DNA of 64,000 nucleotides, from the NCBI GenBank assembly GCA_020796225.1, contig CM036755.1, positions 79,059,772-79,123,771 on the forward strand. Direction: 5' to 3'. Each line of letters begins with the position of its first letter. Positions within the stretch are counted from its first letter, which is position 1. A model generated the notes under the pieces. That model ran no database searches. It saw only the letters and a list, made by a program, of their open reading frames with translations, and was not told the origin of the DNA. Both the position numbers and the translations under genes were made by a program. The DNA is from Arion vulgaris (taxonomy: Eukaryota > Mollusca > Gastropoda > Stylommatophora > Arionidae). Shown here in pieces: positions 31,901 to 37,869 of this stretch.

Positions 31901-33322
31901 CTACTATTGTTTGATGTCAGCGTCCAGATTTGGCAATGACAGCATAATTACAGCATTAATTACAGTATTAATTACAGCATTAATTACATCATTAATTACA
32001 GTATTAATTACAGCCTTAATTAATTATTGATGTTGATTAGGAAAACATCAATAATTAAAACAATAAATACAACTCTAACTAACCGTTATAATAAATAAAT
32101 AAAAATGTTCTTGACATACTTGGTTAGAATTATGTTATAGTTTATTAAGTATTGTGTGTATATTTGTTCTTGATAAAGGTCTAGTACCGAAACGTCGAGT
32201 GTTGTTTATTGTCTATTTAATCATTAATTTTTCACTACTTATGTAATACTGTATATACCTGTCTTTGTTCAGTCCCCCATTTACTCAGTATTACTGCAGC
32301 CACCCAAACGATTTTCTCCAGATCTGATCTGATCCGGTCTGACCACAGATTTGTAGATTTTTGTACATCGCATGAAGTTCAGCACTGGTGTCGTATCCAC
32401 GTTTTTCCTGATGTCTTTATTTCTCAACCAGTCTCTTATTGTTACCCATAGTATTCTTTGTAGACACATCATCTCTGTCGGGACTAGTTTTTTTCTATCG
32501 TTTGCTGTCAGCGTCCAGGTTTGGCACTGGTAGCATAATGTGGGGAGAAAGATTGTGTTTTGAACATTGCTCTTTTTGTGTTCATGGTGATATGTTTGCA
32601 TTTTAAAATTGACGCAATTTATCCTATCATTTGATTTCACTTTTATTAAATCTATGTTGAAATTCGTTAGTTTATTCCTCCATTTGCTGAAAAAATGATC
32701 CCTGCGTATTTTTGCTTTTGGACGGGATTCTACTATAGCATTTATGGATTATATGGCCTTTTTCGTCTTTAGAGACGGTCAATTGTCAAGTATTTTACTG
32801 TGATAACTTCTGAGTTTTCGTATTTCTCTCTTGTCTTTCAGCTCATACATAAGTCTCTTCTCAAAAGACTCTGCGCCCTTTCGCTGTATCGTTCCACACA
32901 ACTCTGTCATCAACAAGTTTTTCCCATATGCTGGAACTTATAGAAAAGTTTTCATTGAGGCCTTGCAGACATCTTTATATCTGAGCAGTGGTCTGCCATG
33001 GTGCCTCTTCCCTCCGAAAGTTCACAGAACAACATTTGTTTTGGTATGCGACAAGTTTCCATTCTTCTCACATGCCCTAACCATCTTAGTCGTCTACTGC
33101 TGAGCATGTCCATGATGGAAGGTAGGTTTGCACGTTGCAGTACTTATGCATTAGAAAACTATAACAAGAAAAAGCAAAACCCAAACCAGAAAATAAATAA
33201 TAAACATACTCAACATTATCAAACAAACACAACATAATCTATATTTATAACTTACCTGATTGGATGGAAACCATGCAGACTATAACAATAGCTGTAAAAC
33301 TCAATATCAAGCGTCGGGTCAT
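7278..33322 (-). CDS. Single-pass membrane CUB-domain protein with PPxY tail (6 exons)
   Basis: The join is 33322-33256, 30110-30020, 27226-27087, 21259-21089, 11858-11578, 7931-7278: 1404 nt, 467 residues. All five introns are GT-AG, with phases 1, 2, 1, 1 and 0 that match across every junction. Residues 1-22 form a signal peptide (MTRR then a hydrophobic run). Residues 28-150 are a CUB domain: Cys28, Cys60, Cys91 and Cys112, the block [17 protein letters not shown], the VYDG turn at 97-100 and a final TFKLKYKA strand. Residues about 164-183 are a membrane helix ([19 protein letters not shown]), followed by a basic RKYKQARR stop-transfer. The 280-residue tail has PPxY motifs at 350-353, 394-397 and 426-429. 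CUB domains bind proteins or sugars outside the cell. PPxY motifs typically recruit WW-domain proteins such as Nedd4-type ubiquitin ligases, so regulated endocytosis is a reasonable inference. I do not recognise a named orthologue. An in-frame stop lies 24 nt upstream of the ATG. Confidence 0.9.
8050..8310 (+). mobile_element. tRNA-derived SINE, family S3
   Basis: Head with an A-box-like tagcgtagttgttag and a B-box-like gggatcaattcc about 40 bases later, then an unrelated body ending near a T-rich tract at 8310. The 35-bp array at 8333 repeats a version of this head (gcgtag...ctagttcactcacttcttag). Confidence 0.6.
8333..8645. repeat. 35-bp minisatellite, about 9 copies
   Basis: Unit gattgcgtaggggctagtt + cactcacttcttagct. 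It matches the tRNA-like head of the adjacent SINE S3 (gtagcgtagttgttagtcaa...cacttctta), so it was probably seeded by a second head of that SINE. Lies in intron 5 of the CUB gene. Confidence 0.9.
8855..9060 (+). mobile_element. SINE-like element, family S5, copy 1
   Basis: Shares cactctttgtgat near the start and the conserved block cctcttacgacatgc followed by ggcaggtaacagt and ctattcttt with 39470-39725. A partial relative is at 23610-23740. No clear Pol III boxes were seen. Confidence 0.5.
9305..9456. repeat. 38-bp minisatellite, 4 copies
   Basis: Unit tttcactttactattgtct + cctcttggctaattttaag, four copies in register. The last two carry a c-to-a change (gtctactc). Confidence 0.9.
9495..10398. 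repeat. 75-bp minisatellite, 12 copies
   Basis: Near-identical 75-bp units (ttttccagcatgtcttgtag, then tctgtgtcagaccaaggc, ending cttgtcgactgaatgca). Copies differ mainly at tcatcta/tcatata. 75 is a multiple of three, so the plus strand reads open for 343 codons as a 25-residue cysteine-containing repeat; no start context or homology supports translation. Confidence 0.95.
10423..10862. mobile_element. hAT (Buster-like) miniature element, copy 2 (inverted)
   Basis: Reverse orientation to copy 1: starts catagatacctaaaag and ends ctttgggaaatgctg. Flanking 8-mers are gtgcaacc (10415-10422) and gtgtaacc (10863-10870), seven of eight identical. About 440 bp, no ORF. Confidence 0.8.
10958..11503. 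repeat. 41-bp minisatellite, about 13 copies
   Basis: Unit gagatagactggcccctaga + agacaagactaaattgctgtc. Variants at ctcc/cccc/ttct and gactaa/gatcaa. A unit with ataaagatag recurs at about 11038 and 11243. Ends about 75 nt from the exon 5 donor. Confidence 0.92.
11578..11858 (-). CDS. CUB-protein exon 5 (membrane segment)
   Basis: Acceptor gtctatttcag|ATACTGG, donor TTCCAG|gtattt. Encodes the transmembrane helix and a basic juxtamembrane region with [11 protein letters not shown] and a Gly/Arg/Ser-rich stretch. Flanked on both sides by intronic arrays: 32-bp units from 11879 and 41-bp units ending at 11503. Confidence 0.9.
11879..12070. repeat. 32-bp minisatellite, 6 copies
   Basis: Unit tattttattattctagtac + atcagatgtatca, containing an inverted repeat TACATC-A-GATGTA. 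Starts about 20 nt upstream (in gene sense) of the exon 5 acceptor, so the branch point probably lies in the array. Confidence 0.92.
12090..12430 (+). pseudogene. LINE-B fragment
   Basis: Degenerate relative of 13665-14110. Common text includes aacaacagattaaatagttt, acatctgacaagaatac and agaggaagaccatgcaaaag (RT C-terminal motifs QQIKxFGHxxR and RGRPxK). Frames are broken. Confidence 0.6.
12532..13372. repeat. 48-bp minisatellite (with 45-bp variants), about 17 copies
   Basis: Unit ctatcagcagagaagcgtaa + gtatgccttcccctgagaac + actcttgt. Some copies lack three bases (actcttctatc). An early copy holds an inserted hairpin, CACGACCTA...TAGGTCGTG (12556-12583). Open on both strands only because 48 and 45 are multiples of three. 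Confidence 0.93.
13385..13660 (-). pseudogene. LINE-D fragment, copy 1
   Basis: Matches 56370-56620: gagctttgccaccccaacag, cctccggaatttctctca, tgaatccatcttctccgtgg, gtatgcctccttccat. On the minus strand the other copy reads RRYPGERGKPPRRWNQDVTD, a non-LTR RT C-terminal motif. Confidence 0.65.
13665..14110 (+). pseudogene. LINE-B fragment (RT C-terminal region)
   Basis: Open for 120 codons: [48 protein letters not shown] and [10 protein letters not shown]. This is the post-catalytic region of a non-LTR retrotransposon. Related copies lie at 12090, 31480 (minus), 32280 (minus), 39095, 43090 (minus) and 46840. 5'-truncated. Confidence 0.8.
14150..14800 (-). repeat. 40-bp minisatellite inside LINE-D sequence, about 15 copies
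   Basis: Unit gttcttatttgtagcatcag + ccagttttctttgattgtga. The flanks (tatttcaattttc on the left, tttctggatatatctatttg on the right) and the unit itself match one linear stretch at 56535-56605 (tatttgtagtatcatccagg, then tttctttctggatagatc). A single LINE-D segment has therefore been amplified in place. Variant units with tttagag recur at about 14240 and 14520. Confidence 0.9.
14940..15275 (-). pseudogene. LINE-A 3' fragment
   Basis: On the minus strand it reads [17 protein letters not shown] followed by the terminal CxEC-type region seen in other LINE-A copies ([13 protein letters not shown]). The remainder toward 15275 is not matched elsewhere in the window. Confidence 0.55.
15480..16390 (-). 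pseudogene. LINE-A fragment (RNase H region), interrupted by a hAT element
   Basis: The minus strand carries the LINE-A RNase H and C-terminal segment: [17 protein letters not shown] near 16340-16390, then the GVYGNE-type segment near 15830, then DEDTK, VESIKRF and CLRG downstream. The hAT element 15854-16255 splits it next to the (P)GHAGV motif. The 39-bp array at 16391 is an in-frame expansion of its RNase H strand. Several frame breaks. Confidence 0.8.
15854..16255. mobile_element. hAT (Buster-like) miniature element, copy 3
   Basis: About 400 bp, the same ends as copy 1 (left catgtcttctcaaagtg is diverged; right gtttgggaatctatg), with a perfect 8-bp duplication cattagat at 15846-15853 and 16256-16263. 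A stretch of about 41 bp spanning the right end and its flank (gtttgggaatctatgcatta...) is itself duplicated at 16241-16325. Confidence 0.85.
16391..16822 (-). repeat. 39-bp minisatellite derived from LINE-A RNase H, about 11 copies
   Basis: Unit accacaatggccccagtaaa + cctgacactattaccagag. On the minus strand each unit reads [13 protein letters not shown], and the last joins directly into [11 protein letters not shown], matching the [19 protein letters not shown] segment of intact LINE-A copies at 28410 and 38220. The array is 13 codons repeated in frame. Confidence 0.93.
16905..17103 (-). mobile_element. tRNA-derived SINE, family S4
   Basis: The minus strand starts with a tRNA-like head: ttactagcgtattcgtaacg (A box region), then gtgcggttcaattccgcgg (B box). 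The body ends in a gatccataagcac segment near 16910. The partial copy at 3050-3225 shares the body. Confidence 0.7.
17104..17606. other. AT-rich sequence, no gene recognised
   Basis: A 106-codon open frame at 17141-17461 encodes a hydrophobic, lysine-tailed product with no recognisable family. It lies in an intron of the CUB gene and is most likely chance. Confidence 0.4.
17607..18451. repeat. 42-bp minisatellite, 20 copies
   Basis: Unit atcagaataccaaacgagaa + accacaagcacaaaagtcaa + ac. The main variation is caagca/caaaca. It reads as a 14-residue repeat ([14 protein letters not shown]) on plus and is also open on minus, because the period is 42. Confidence 0.95.
18452..19059. other. Intronic sequence, with an inverted SINE S2 head fragment
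   Basis: No gene recognised. At 18840-18910 gatcgagctcactatcgctt + aagctaca is the inverse of the S2 SINE head at 4905 (tgtagctcaaacggtagtga). The rest is unmatched. Confidence 0.5.
19060..19455 (+). pseudogene. LINE-A fragment (RNase H end and C-terminus)
   Basis: Encodes [17 protein letters not shown], then [40 protein letters not shown], and after a frame break the [14 protein letters not shown] C-terminus. 5'-truncated and frameshifted near 19310. Confidence 0.85.
19635..19985. repeat. Dispersed repeat R1, copy 1
   Basis: About 350 bp nearly colinear with 30605-30955. Shared text includes ggactcaggtaagaattat, gttatattatgcaacaagtt, gaatatcaatattatgaata and gcttgcagtgtt. No terminal repeats or convincing ORF. 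Confidence 0.7.
20056..20386. repeat. (CCAT)n tetranucleotide microsatellite
   Basis: About 330 bp of imperfect ccat/ccac tetranucleotides, open in all frames as low-complexity His/Pro/Ser/Ile text. Confidence 0.95.
20562..20780. repeat. (GTA)n/(GCA)n trinucleotide microsatellite
   Basis: About 220 bp of gta with interspersed gca and gtt triplets. Low-complexity Val or Ser frames are not coding. Confidence 0.95.
21089..21259 (-). CDS. CUB-protein exon 4 (end of CUB domain)
   Basis: Acceptor ttccttcacag|GATCTAG, donor GATGAAG|gtaacg. Completes the VYDG turn, gives the fourth cysteine (ASFCGRDEP) and the final strands DTLVVFSS and FKLKYKAV, all standard CUB positions. Confidence 0.9.
21444..21815 (+). 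mobile_element. tRNA-derived SINE, family S1, with its head tandemly repeated
   Basis: The full SINE runs from about 21560: A box tggctaaatggttacgcc, B box gtgggtttgaatcc, body gatctacggagttattgctt and gcaatgaagtcaatccttcg. Upstream, a 39-bp unit containing gggtgtctttgtggctaaat (the first bases of the head) is repeated four times from 21444. A microsatellite has thus started within the SINE head. Confidence 0.75.
22000..22503. repeat. 70-bp minisatellite, about 7 copies
   Basis: Unit aacaatgttatcaaagtgca + tcgactggtttgcttaagct + aaaacctacaactagacact + cagaagctaa. Later copies carry 2-bp losses (aacaattatc) and cacacag for cactcag. Confidence 0.92.
22582..23206. repeat. 30-bp minisatellite, about 21 copies
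   Basis: Unit ccatcaagacacagaaagag + aaatctcgag. A single-base dimorphism (ctcgag/ctccag) gives two unit types. Period 30 leaves frames open on both strands ([10 protein letters not shown] on plus). Confidence 0.95.
23284..23515 (+). mobile_element. tRNA-derived SINE, family S1, copy 3
   Basis: A box tggctaagtagttaagccc, B box gtgggttcgagtcc, body gagctacggagttcgtgctt, gcaatactctcagcagg and gcaatgaagtcaatccttcg. The 3' end shows a short tandem tail of aatcctttttaa (three copies). Confidence 0.8.
23530..24715. other. Intergenic-type sequence, no gene recognised
   Basis: A partial S5-like segment is at about 23610-23740 (cactctttgtgattactatg, tgccagttatgcgcctatga, as at 39490-39565). A 68-codon minus frame at 24061-24267 has no recognised family. 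Lies in intron 3 of the CUB gene. Confidence 0.4.
24724..25163. mobile_element. hAT (Buster-like) miniature element, copy 4
   Basis: Left end catgggttcccaaagtgggc, right end gtttgggaatctatg. Flanking 8-mers atctagac (24716-24723) and ttctagac (25164-25171) match at seven of eight positions. Same orientation as copies 1 and 3. Confidence 0.85.
25205..26150 (-). pseudogene. LINE-A fragments
   Basis: Two blocks on the minus strand. 25230-25320 is the terminal CPEC-region segment. 25555-26110 carries the VESI, DCLL-like and (P)GVRGKE segments and the cattctt/tcgactgagagtcatg region corresponding to DSQSML. Frames are heavily broken, and there is an unmatched insertion at about 25920-26055. Confidence 0.65.
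26150..26365 (-). repeat. Dispersed repeat R2, copy 2 (inverted)
   Basis: The inverse of copies 1 and 3: aagtcggagtagac, cgcctga and cgcaaaaatcagtc. Contains a local 38-bp duplication (cagtcagatgctccagtacc...). Confidence 0.45.
26392..27060. repeat. 47-bp minisatellite, about 14 copies
   Basis: Unit aatagacgagagtgggcaac + caattgcctcatctacctgt + gaaagac. Variants are atctacc/atccacc and gacaata/gataata. It ends 26 nt from the CUB-gene exon 3 donor. Confidence 0.95.
27087..27226 (-). CDS. CUB-protein exon 3 (CUB core)
   Basis: Acceptor acttccacag|TCCACC, donor ATGACG|gtaaat. Encodes [25 protein letters not shown] and the [11 protein letters not shown] segment with CUB cysteines 2 and 3. The intronic 47-bp array starts only 26 nt after the donor. 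Confidence 0.92.
27343..27782 (+). repeat. 50-bp minisatellite derived from LINE-A reverse transcriptase, 9 copies
   Basis: Unit agtgatagattacagactcg + gaattcttaccatatcaaga + tcacaatgtc. The last unit runs without a break into LINE-A coding sequence ([13 protein letters not shown], then [20 protein letters not shown]). The amplified piece is therefore the LINE-A segment just before that motif. Period 50 breaks the frame. Confidence 0.9.
27783..28880 (+). pseudogene. LINE-A, most complete copy (RT end, RNase H, C-terminus)
   Basis: Order: [17 protein letters not shown] (end of the RT region), [29 protein letters not shown]. The RNase H domain follows: VVVCTDGSI (first Asp), MKVEAVTAA (Glu), [10 protein letters not shown] (second Asp), [18 protein letters not shown] (His, Asn, last Asp). 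Last come [21 protein letters not shown] and [10 protein letters not shown]. Stops at 28264 (TAG) and 28484 (TGA) and a frameshift near 28630 make it inactive. RNase H with this order is typical of I/Jockey/R1-side non-LTR elements. Confidence 0.88.
28970..29470 (-). pseudogene. LINE-A 3' fragment, inverted, with a 229-bp insertion
   Basis: Tail-to-tail with the copy ending at 28880. Encodes [39 protein letters not shown] and [10 protein letters not shown]. It is split at 29174-29402 by an insertion with an 11-bp flanking duplication, then continues to about 29470. Confidence 0.8.
29174..29402. mobile_element. 229-bp insertion of unknown class in LINE-A
   Basis: Flanked by acatcgatttt (29163-29173) and acatctatttt (29403-29413), 10 of 11 identical. 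The ends are gtgtgtggcc and aaaaaaccac, giving only a short GTGG inverted match. No ORF. Confidence 0.55.
29735..29875. repeat. Dispersed repeat R3, copy 2
   Basis: Matches 2310-2440: ctgctgccttgcaattcggc, acccagtaaacgctggctga, cgtcgaaggataagcac. Confidence 0.55.
30020..30110 (-). CDS. CUB-protein exon 2 (start of CUB domain)
   Basis: Acceptor tgcttctccag|GTGTGAC, donor TATAG|gtaagaa. Encodes the first CUB cysteine (AMCEITSP) and the [10 protein letters not shown] strand. Phase 1 in, phase 2 out. Confidence 0.88.
30115..30600. other. Low-complexity intron sequence
   Basis: A ctgtctgtc-rich stretch (30150-30330), then an RT-like degenerate segment (30380-30600) close to text at 47560-47650 (gggaaaacctgaaggacctg / gggaaaacatgacagacctg), so probably a LINE-B tail. 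No gene called. Confidence 0.45.
30605..30955. repeat. Dispersed repeat R1, copy 2
   Basis: Colinear with 19635-19985. It carries small indels relative to copy 1. Confidence 0.7.
31040..31215 (+). repeat. Dispersed repeat R2, copy 3
   Basis: Shares gattcaggcgagtcttactc, ttcagatgtgcttgtaattt and gtaaaggatcatgatc with copy 1. Here the right end is single copy, not amplified. Confidence 0.55.
31480..31930 (-). pseudogene. LINE-B fragment interrupted by a LINE-A insertion
   Basis: The minus-strand equivalent of 13740-14090: cctttggcatgccc-type GRP region near 31500, tggccgaaccatttaatttg (KWFGH) near 31750, tctcttatggacactcccag near 31840. Split by 31587-31736. Confidence 0.75.
31587..31736 (+). 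mobile_element. 5'-truncated LINE-A insertion with 13-bp target duplication
   Basis: Contains only the last 150 bp of LINE-A (gggcagagtgagaggtg through gtaaccaataac), flanked by taatctgcttatg at 31574-31586 and 31737-31749. 5' truncation plus a duplication is what target-primed reverse transcription leaves. It defines the LINE-A 3' end. Confidence 0.85.
32169..32196 (+). ncRNA. Hammerhead-like motif, copy 1
   Basis: CTTGATAAA, then a stem GGT-ctagt-ACC, then GAAACGTC. This is the layout of a hammerhead ribozyme core (CUGAUGA, stem II, GAAA, GUC), but with two core changes (C to T, G to A). Same layout at 45905 and 57228 (minus) with different stem bases. Confidence 0.35.
32280..32650 (-). 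pseudogene. LINE-B fragment
   Basis: The minus strand reads [63 protein letters not shown], colinear with 13665-13900. Ends in an altered 3' segment near 32330. Confidence 0.8.
32830..33135 (-). pseudogene. RTE-like LINE C-terminal fragment
   Basis: The minus strand reads [32 protein letters not shown] and a damaged RGRP-type segment, followed by degraded codons toward 32830. This is the LGHVxRM C-terminal motif of RTE-like elements. Not obviously the same family as LINE-B or LINE-C. Confidence 0.65.
33256..33322 (-). CDS. CUB-protein exon 1 (signal peptide)
   Basis: Encodes [20 protein letters not shown] + QS and the first base of a glycine codon. The donor is ATCAG|gtaagt. A TATA-like TATATAATA lies about 35 nt upstream of the ATG. 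The 33-bp array at 33.4-36.5 kb lies immediately upstream. Confidence 0.88.
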
Positions 33323-33424
33323 GTTTGATCGATTTTGATGAGGCTATTATATACTTCTTTCTTTCTTTCGTTTCTATCCAGCTTCTTCCTTCCAGATCAA
33401 GTATTTTTAGAAACTGCTTGTTCT

Positions 33425-36400
33425 ATTGAAGTATATTTCTTGTTGTATATTGTTCTATTGTAGTGTATTACTTGTTGTATATTGTTCTATTGAAGTGTAT
33501 TTCTTGTTGTATATTGTTCTATTGTAGTGTATTACTTGCTGTATATTGTTCTATTGAAGTATATTACTTGTTGTATATTGTTCTATTGTAGTGTATTTCT
33601 TGTTGTATATTGTTCTATTGAAGTGTATTTCTTGTTGTATATTGTTCTATTGAAGTATATTACTTGTTGTATATTGTTCTATTGATAGTATATTTCTTGT
33701 TGTATATTGTTCTTTGAAGTATATTCTTGATTGTATATTGTTCTATTGTAGTGTATTTCTTGTTGTATATTGTTCTATTGTAGTGTATTTCTTATTGTAT
33801 ATTGTTCTATTAAGTATATTTTTGTATATTGTTCTATTGAAGTATATTCTTGTTGTATATTGTTCTATTGAGTTATTACTTGTTGTATATTTTCTATTAA
33901 GTGTATTTCTTGATGTATATTGTTCTATTGAAGTGTATTTCTTGTTGTATATTGTTCTATTGTAGTGTATTTCTTGTTGTATATTGTTCTATTGTAGTGT
34001 ATTTCTTGTTGTATATTGTTCTATTGTAGTGTATTACTTGTTGTATATTGTTCTATTGAAGTATATTACTTGTTGTATATTGTTCTATTGAAGTGTATTT
34101 CTTGATGTATATTGTTCTATTGTAGTTATTTCTTGTGTATATTGTTCTATTGAGTTATTACTTGTGTATATTGTTCTATTGTAGTGTATTCTTGTGTATA
34201 TTGTTCTATTGAAGTATATTTCTTGTGTATATTGTTCTATTTAGTTATTTTTGATGTATATTGTTCTATTAGTATATTACTTGTTGTATTTGTTCTATTG
34301 AGTATATTCTTGTGTATTTGTTCTATTAAGTTATTCTTGTGTATATTGTTCATTGAAGTTATTTCTTGAGTATATTGTTCTATTGAAGTATTTCTTGTTG
34401 TATATTGTTCTATTGAGTGTATTTCTGATGTATATTGTTCTATTGAAGTGTATTTCTTGTGTATATTGTTCTATTAGTTATTTCTTGATGTATATTGTTC
34501 TATTGAGTGTATTTCTTGATGTATATTGTTCTATTGAATGTATTCTTGTGTATATTGTTCTATTGAGTGTATTTCTTGTGTATATTGTTCTATTGAGTAT
34601 TTCTTGTGTATATTGTTCTATTGAGGTATTTCTTGTTGTATATTGTTCTATTGAATATTTCTTGTTGTATATTGTTCTATTGAGTATATTACTTGTTGTA
34701 TATTGTTCTATTGAGTATTTCTTTTGTATATTGTTCTATTGAAGTGTATTTCTTGTTGTATATTGTTCTATTGAAGTATATTACTTGTTGTATATTGTTC
34801 TATTGTAGTGTATTTCTTGTTGTATATTGTTCTATTGAAGTGTATTCTTGTTGTATATTGTTCTATATATATTACTTGTGTATATTTTATTTAGTTATTC
34901 TTTTGTATTGTTCTATTGAAGTGTATTCTTGTTGTATATTGTTCTATTAGTTATTCTTTTGTATATTGTTCTATTGTAGTATATTTCTTTTGTATATTTT
35001 CTATTGAAGTATATTACTTGTTGTATATTGTTCTATTGAGTTATTTCTTGTTGTATATTGTTCTATTGAGTTATTCTTTTGTATATTGTTCTATTGAAGT
35101 ATTTCTTGTTGTATATTGTTCTATTGAGTATATTTCTTGTTGTATATTGTTCTATTGTATGTATATTTCTTGATGTATATTGTTCTATTGAAGTGTATTT
35201 CTTGTTGTATATTGTTCTATTGTAGTGTATTTCTTGTTGTATATTGTTCTATTGAGTTATTCTTGTTGTATATTGTTCTATTGAGTGTATTACTTGTTGT
35301 ATATTGTTCTATTATGTATTCTTGTTGTATATTGTTCATTAGTTATTACTTGTTGTATATTGTTCTATTGTAGTGTATTTCTTGTTTATATTGTTCTATT
35401 GAGTGTATCTGTGTATATTGTTCTATTTAGTTATTACTTGTATATTGTTCTATTAGTATTCTTGTGTATATTGTTCTTGTAGTTATTACTGTTGTATATT
35501 GTTCTATTATGTATTACTTGTTATATTGTTCTTTAGTGTATTACTTGTGTATATTTTCTATTGAGTTATTCTTGTTGTATATTGTTCTATTGTATGTATT
35601 ATGTGTATATTGTTCTATTTAGTATTTCTTGTTGTATATTGTTCTATTAGTGTATTATATGTATATTGTTCATTGTAGTGTATTTTGTTGTATATTTTCT
35701 ATTGTATTATTACTGTGTATATTGTTCTATTTAGTATTCTTTTGTATATTTTCTATTAGTGTATTACTGTTTATATTGTTCTATTGTAGTATTACTTGTT
35801 GTATATTGTTCTATTAAGTTATCTTTTGTATATTGTTATATTAATTGTTATTATACTTGTTGTATATTGTTCTATTGAGTATATTGTGTATATTGTTCTA
35901 TGTATGTATTCATTGTTTCTATTGAAGTGTATTACTTGTTGTATATTGTTCTATTGTAGTGTATTACTTGTTGTATATTGTTCTATTGAAGTGTATTTCT
36001 TGTTGTATATCGTTCTATTGTAGTGTATTACTTGTTGTATATTGTTCTATTGTAGTGTATTACTTGTTATATATTGTTCTATTGAAGTGTATTTCTTGTT
36101 GTATATTGTTCTATTGTAGTGTATTTCTTGATGTATATTGTTCTATTGAAGTATATTACTTGTTGTATATTGTTCTATTGAAGTATATTACTTGTTGTAT
36201 ATTGTTCTATTGAAGTGTATTTCTTGTTGTATATTGTTCTATTGAAGTATATTACTTGTTGTATATTGTTCTATTGAAGTGTATTTCTTGTTGTATATTG
36301 TTCTATTGAAGTATATTTCTTGTTGTATATTGTTCTATTGTAGTGTATTTCTTGATGTATATTGTTCTATTGAAGTGTATTTCTTGATGTATATTGTTCT

Positions 36401-36490
36401 ATTGTAGTGTATTTCTTGTTGTATATTGTTCTATTGAAGTATATTACTTGATGTATATTGTTCTATTGAAGTGTATTTCTTGTTGTATAT
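33425..36490. repeat. 33-bp minisatellite, about 90 copies
   Basis: Unit ttgttctattgaagtatatt + acttgttgtatat, varying at gaagta/gtagtg and tacttg/ttcttg. Copies at both ends (to about 33700 and after 35930) keep exact 33-bp spacing. The middle, especially 34120-35930, has many 1-5 bp losses. It ends about 100 bp upstream of CUB-gene exon 1. Confidence 0.95.
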
Positions 36491-36689
36491 CATTTTAATG
36501 TTGTATCTCGCAGATCTATCTTGGTAACTAGTGATCTCTACGCATGACATTTTCGAGCTTGTGTCCAAAAGTATGTTTTGTTGACAGTGTCAAGGATATC
36601 TGGAAATATTGAGAAGTGGTGAGAGTGGGAGTGAGTAACATTTGAAAATATCATATGCAATATTTGGAAAGGAAGTTGTCGACTGATGT

Positions 36690-36985
36690 CTATACCTCTC
36701 TCTATCTCTCTCTCTCTTTTTCTTTCTCTCTCTCTTGCTGTCTATTATTGAGTTTATCTGTTGGCAAATGATCTATTTAGAAAATACTATATTTGTCTTT
36801 CTGTTTTTTTTTCTCATTCTTTCTCTTTTCAAAATGTATGTTCAGAAAGTACACTGTCGGTCACTATTCATTGTCTCTTTTTCTTTTTCCCTCTTTGTGT
36901 CCATAAAATATTTTGTCAGATGCTCTCTCTCTCTGTCTCTCTCTTATCTTTTGACAACTAGTGTATCCATAAAATATTTTGTCAG

Positions 36986-37024
<39 letters not shown>

Positions 37025-37060
37025 ATATATATATCTGTCTCTGTCTTTCTTTATCTATAT
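36690..37060. repeat. CT-rich low-complexity region
   Basis: Runs of ctct/tctc with a 19-bp piece (ccataaaatattttgtcag) present twice (about 36900 and 36966). A similar CT-rich stretch is at 37480-37720. Not coding. Confidence 0.85.
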
Positions 37061-37067
37061 TTTCTTT

Positions 37068-37390
37068 GTGTACATTGTTTATCTATATTTTCTTTGTGTA
37101 CATTGTTTATCTATATTTTCTTTGTGTACATTGTTTATCTATATTTTCTTTGTGAACATGGTTTATCTATATTTTCTTTGTGTACAATGTTTATCTATAT
37201 TTTCTTTGTGTACATTGTTTATCTATATTTTCTTTGTGTACATTGTTTATCTATATTTTCTTTGTGTACATTGTTTATCTATATTTTCTTTGTGAACATG
37301 GTTTATCTATATTTTCTTTGTGTACAATGTTTATCTATATTTTCTTTGTGTACAATGTTTATCTATATTTTCTTTGTGTACATTGTTTTA
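37068..37390. repeat. 28-bp minisatellite, about 12 copies
   Basis: Unit tttatctatattttctttgt + gtacattg. Variants gaacatgg and gtacaatg recur in the order gaacatgg-gtacaatg twice (37150 and 37290), indicating a block duplication. Confidence 0.92.
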
Positions 37391-37675
37391 TTATAAAAAG
37401 ACATTATCGGTTACTGTTTACTTACATTTCTCTTTGTTTCTTGTATTATTATTTGTTCTAAATTGATCCGTTAGAAATGAATATGACGGCTGTCCTTTCT
37501 CTATCTTTCTCTCTTTCACACTCTCTCTCTCTCTCTCTCTCGTCTTCTCTCTTCTTTCTTCAAATAGTGTTGTACAAACTATTCTATCGGCTGTTTTATC
37601 TTTCTCTCTATTGTTTATCTTTTCACAAATATTGTATTTAGAAAGATAATCTGTCACTTGCTCTTCTTTATCTAC

Positions 37676-37707
<32 letters not shown>

Positions 37708-37869
37708 TTCTTTTTGTGGTTAAATGCAATTAAAAAGCGGAAGTTGTCTGCTATTGTCGTTTGTCATTCTCTATCTATATTCATCATTATAAGTTTACGA
37801 AATGTGTGCGGAACAAAAAGAACATTGCCAATTACTCCTGTTTTCTCCCATTCTTAACAAAATGTTAAC

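Noticed and set aside
33714..36213. Numerous 60-130 codon hydrophobic proteins
   Set aside because: They are the 33-bp array read between frame-breaking deletions.
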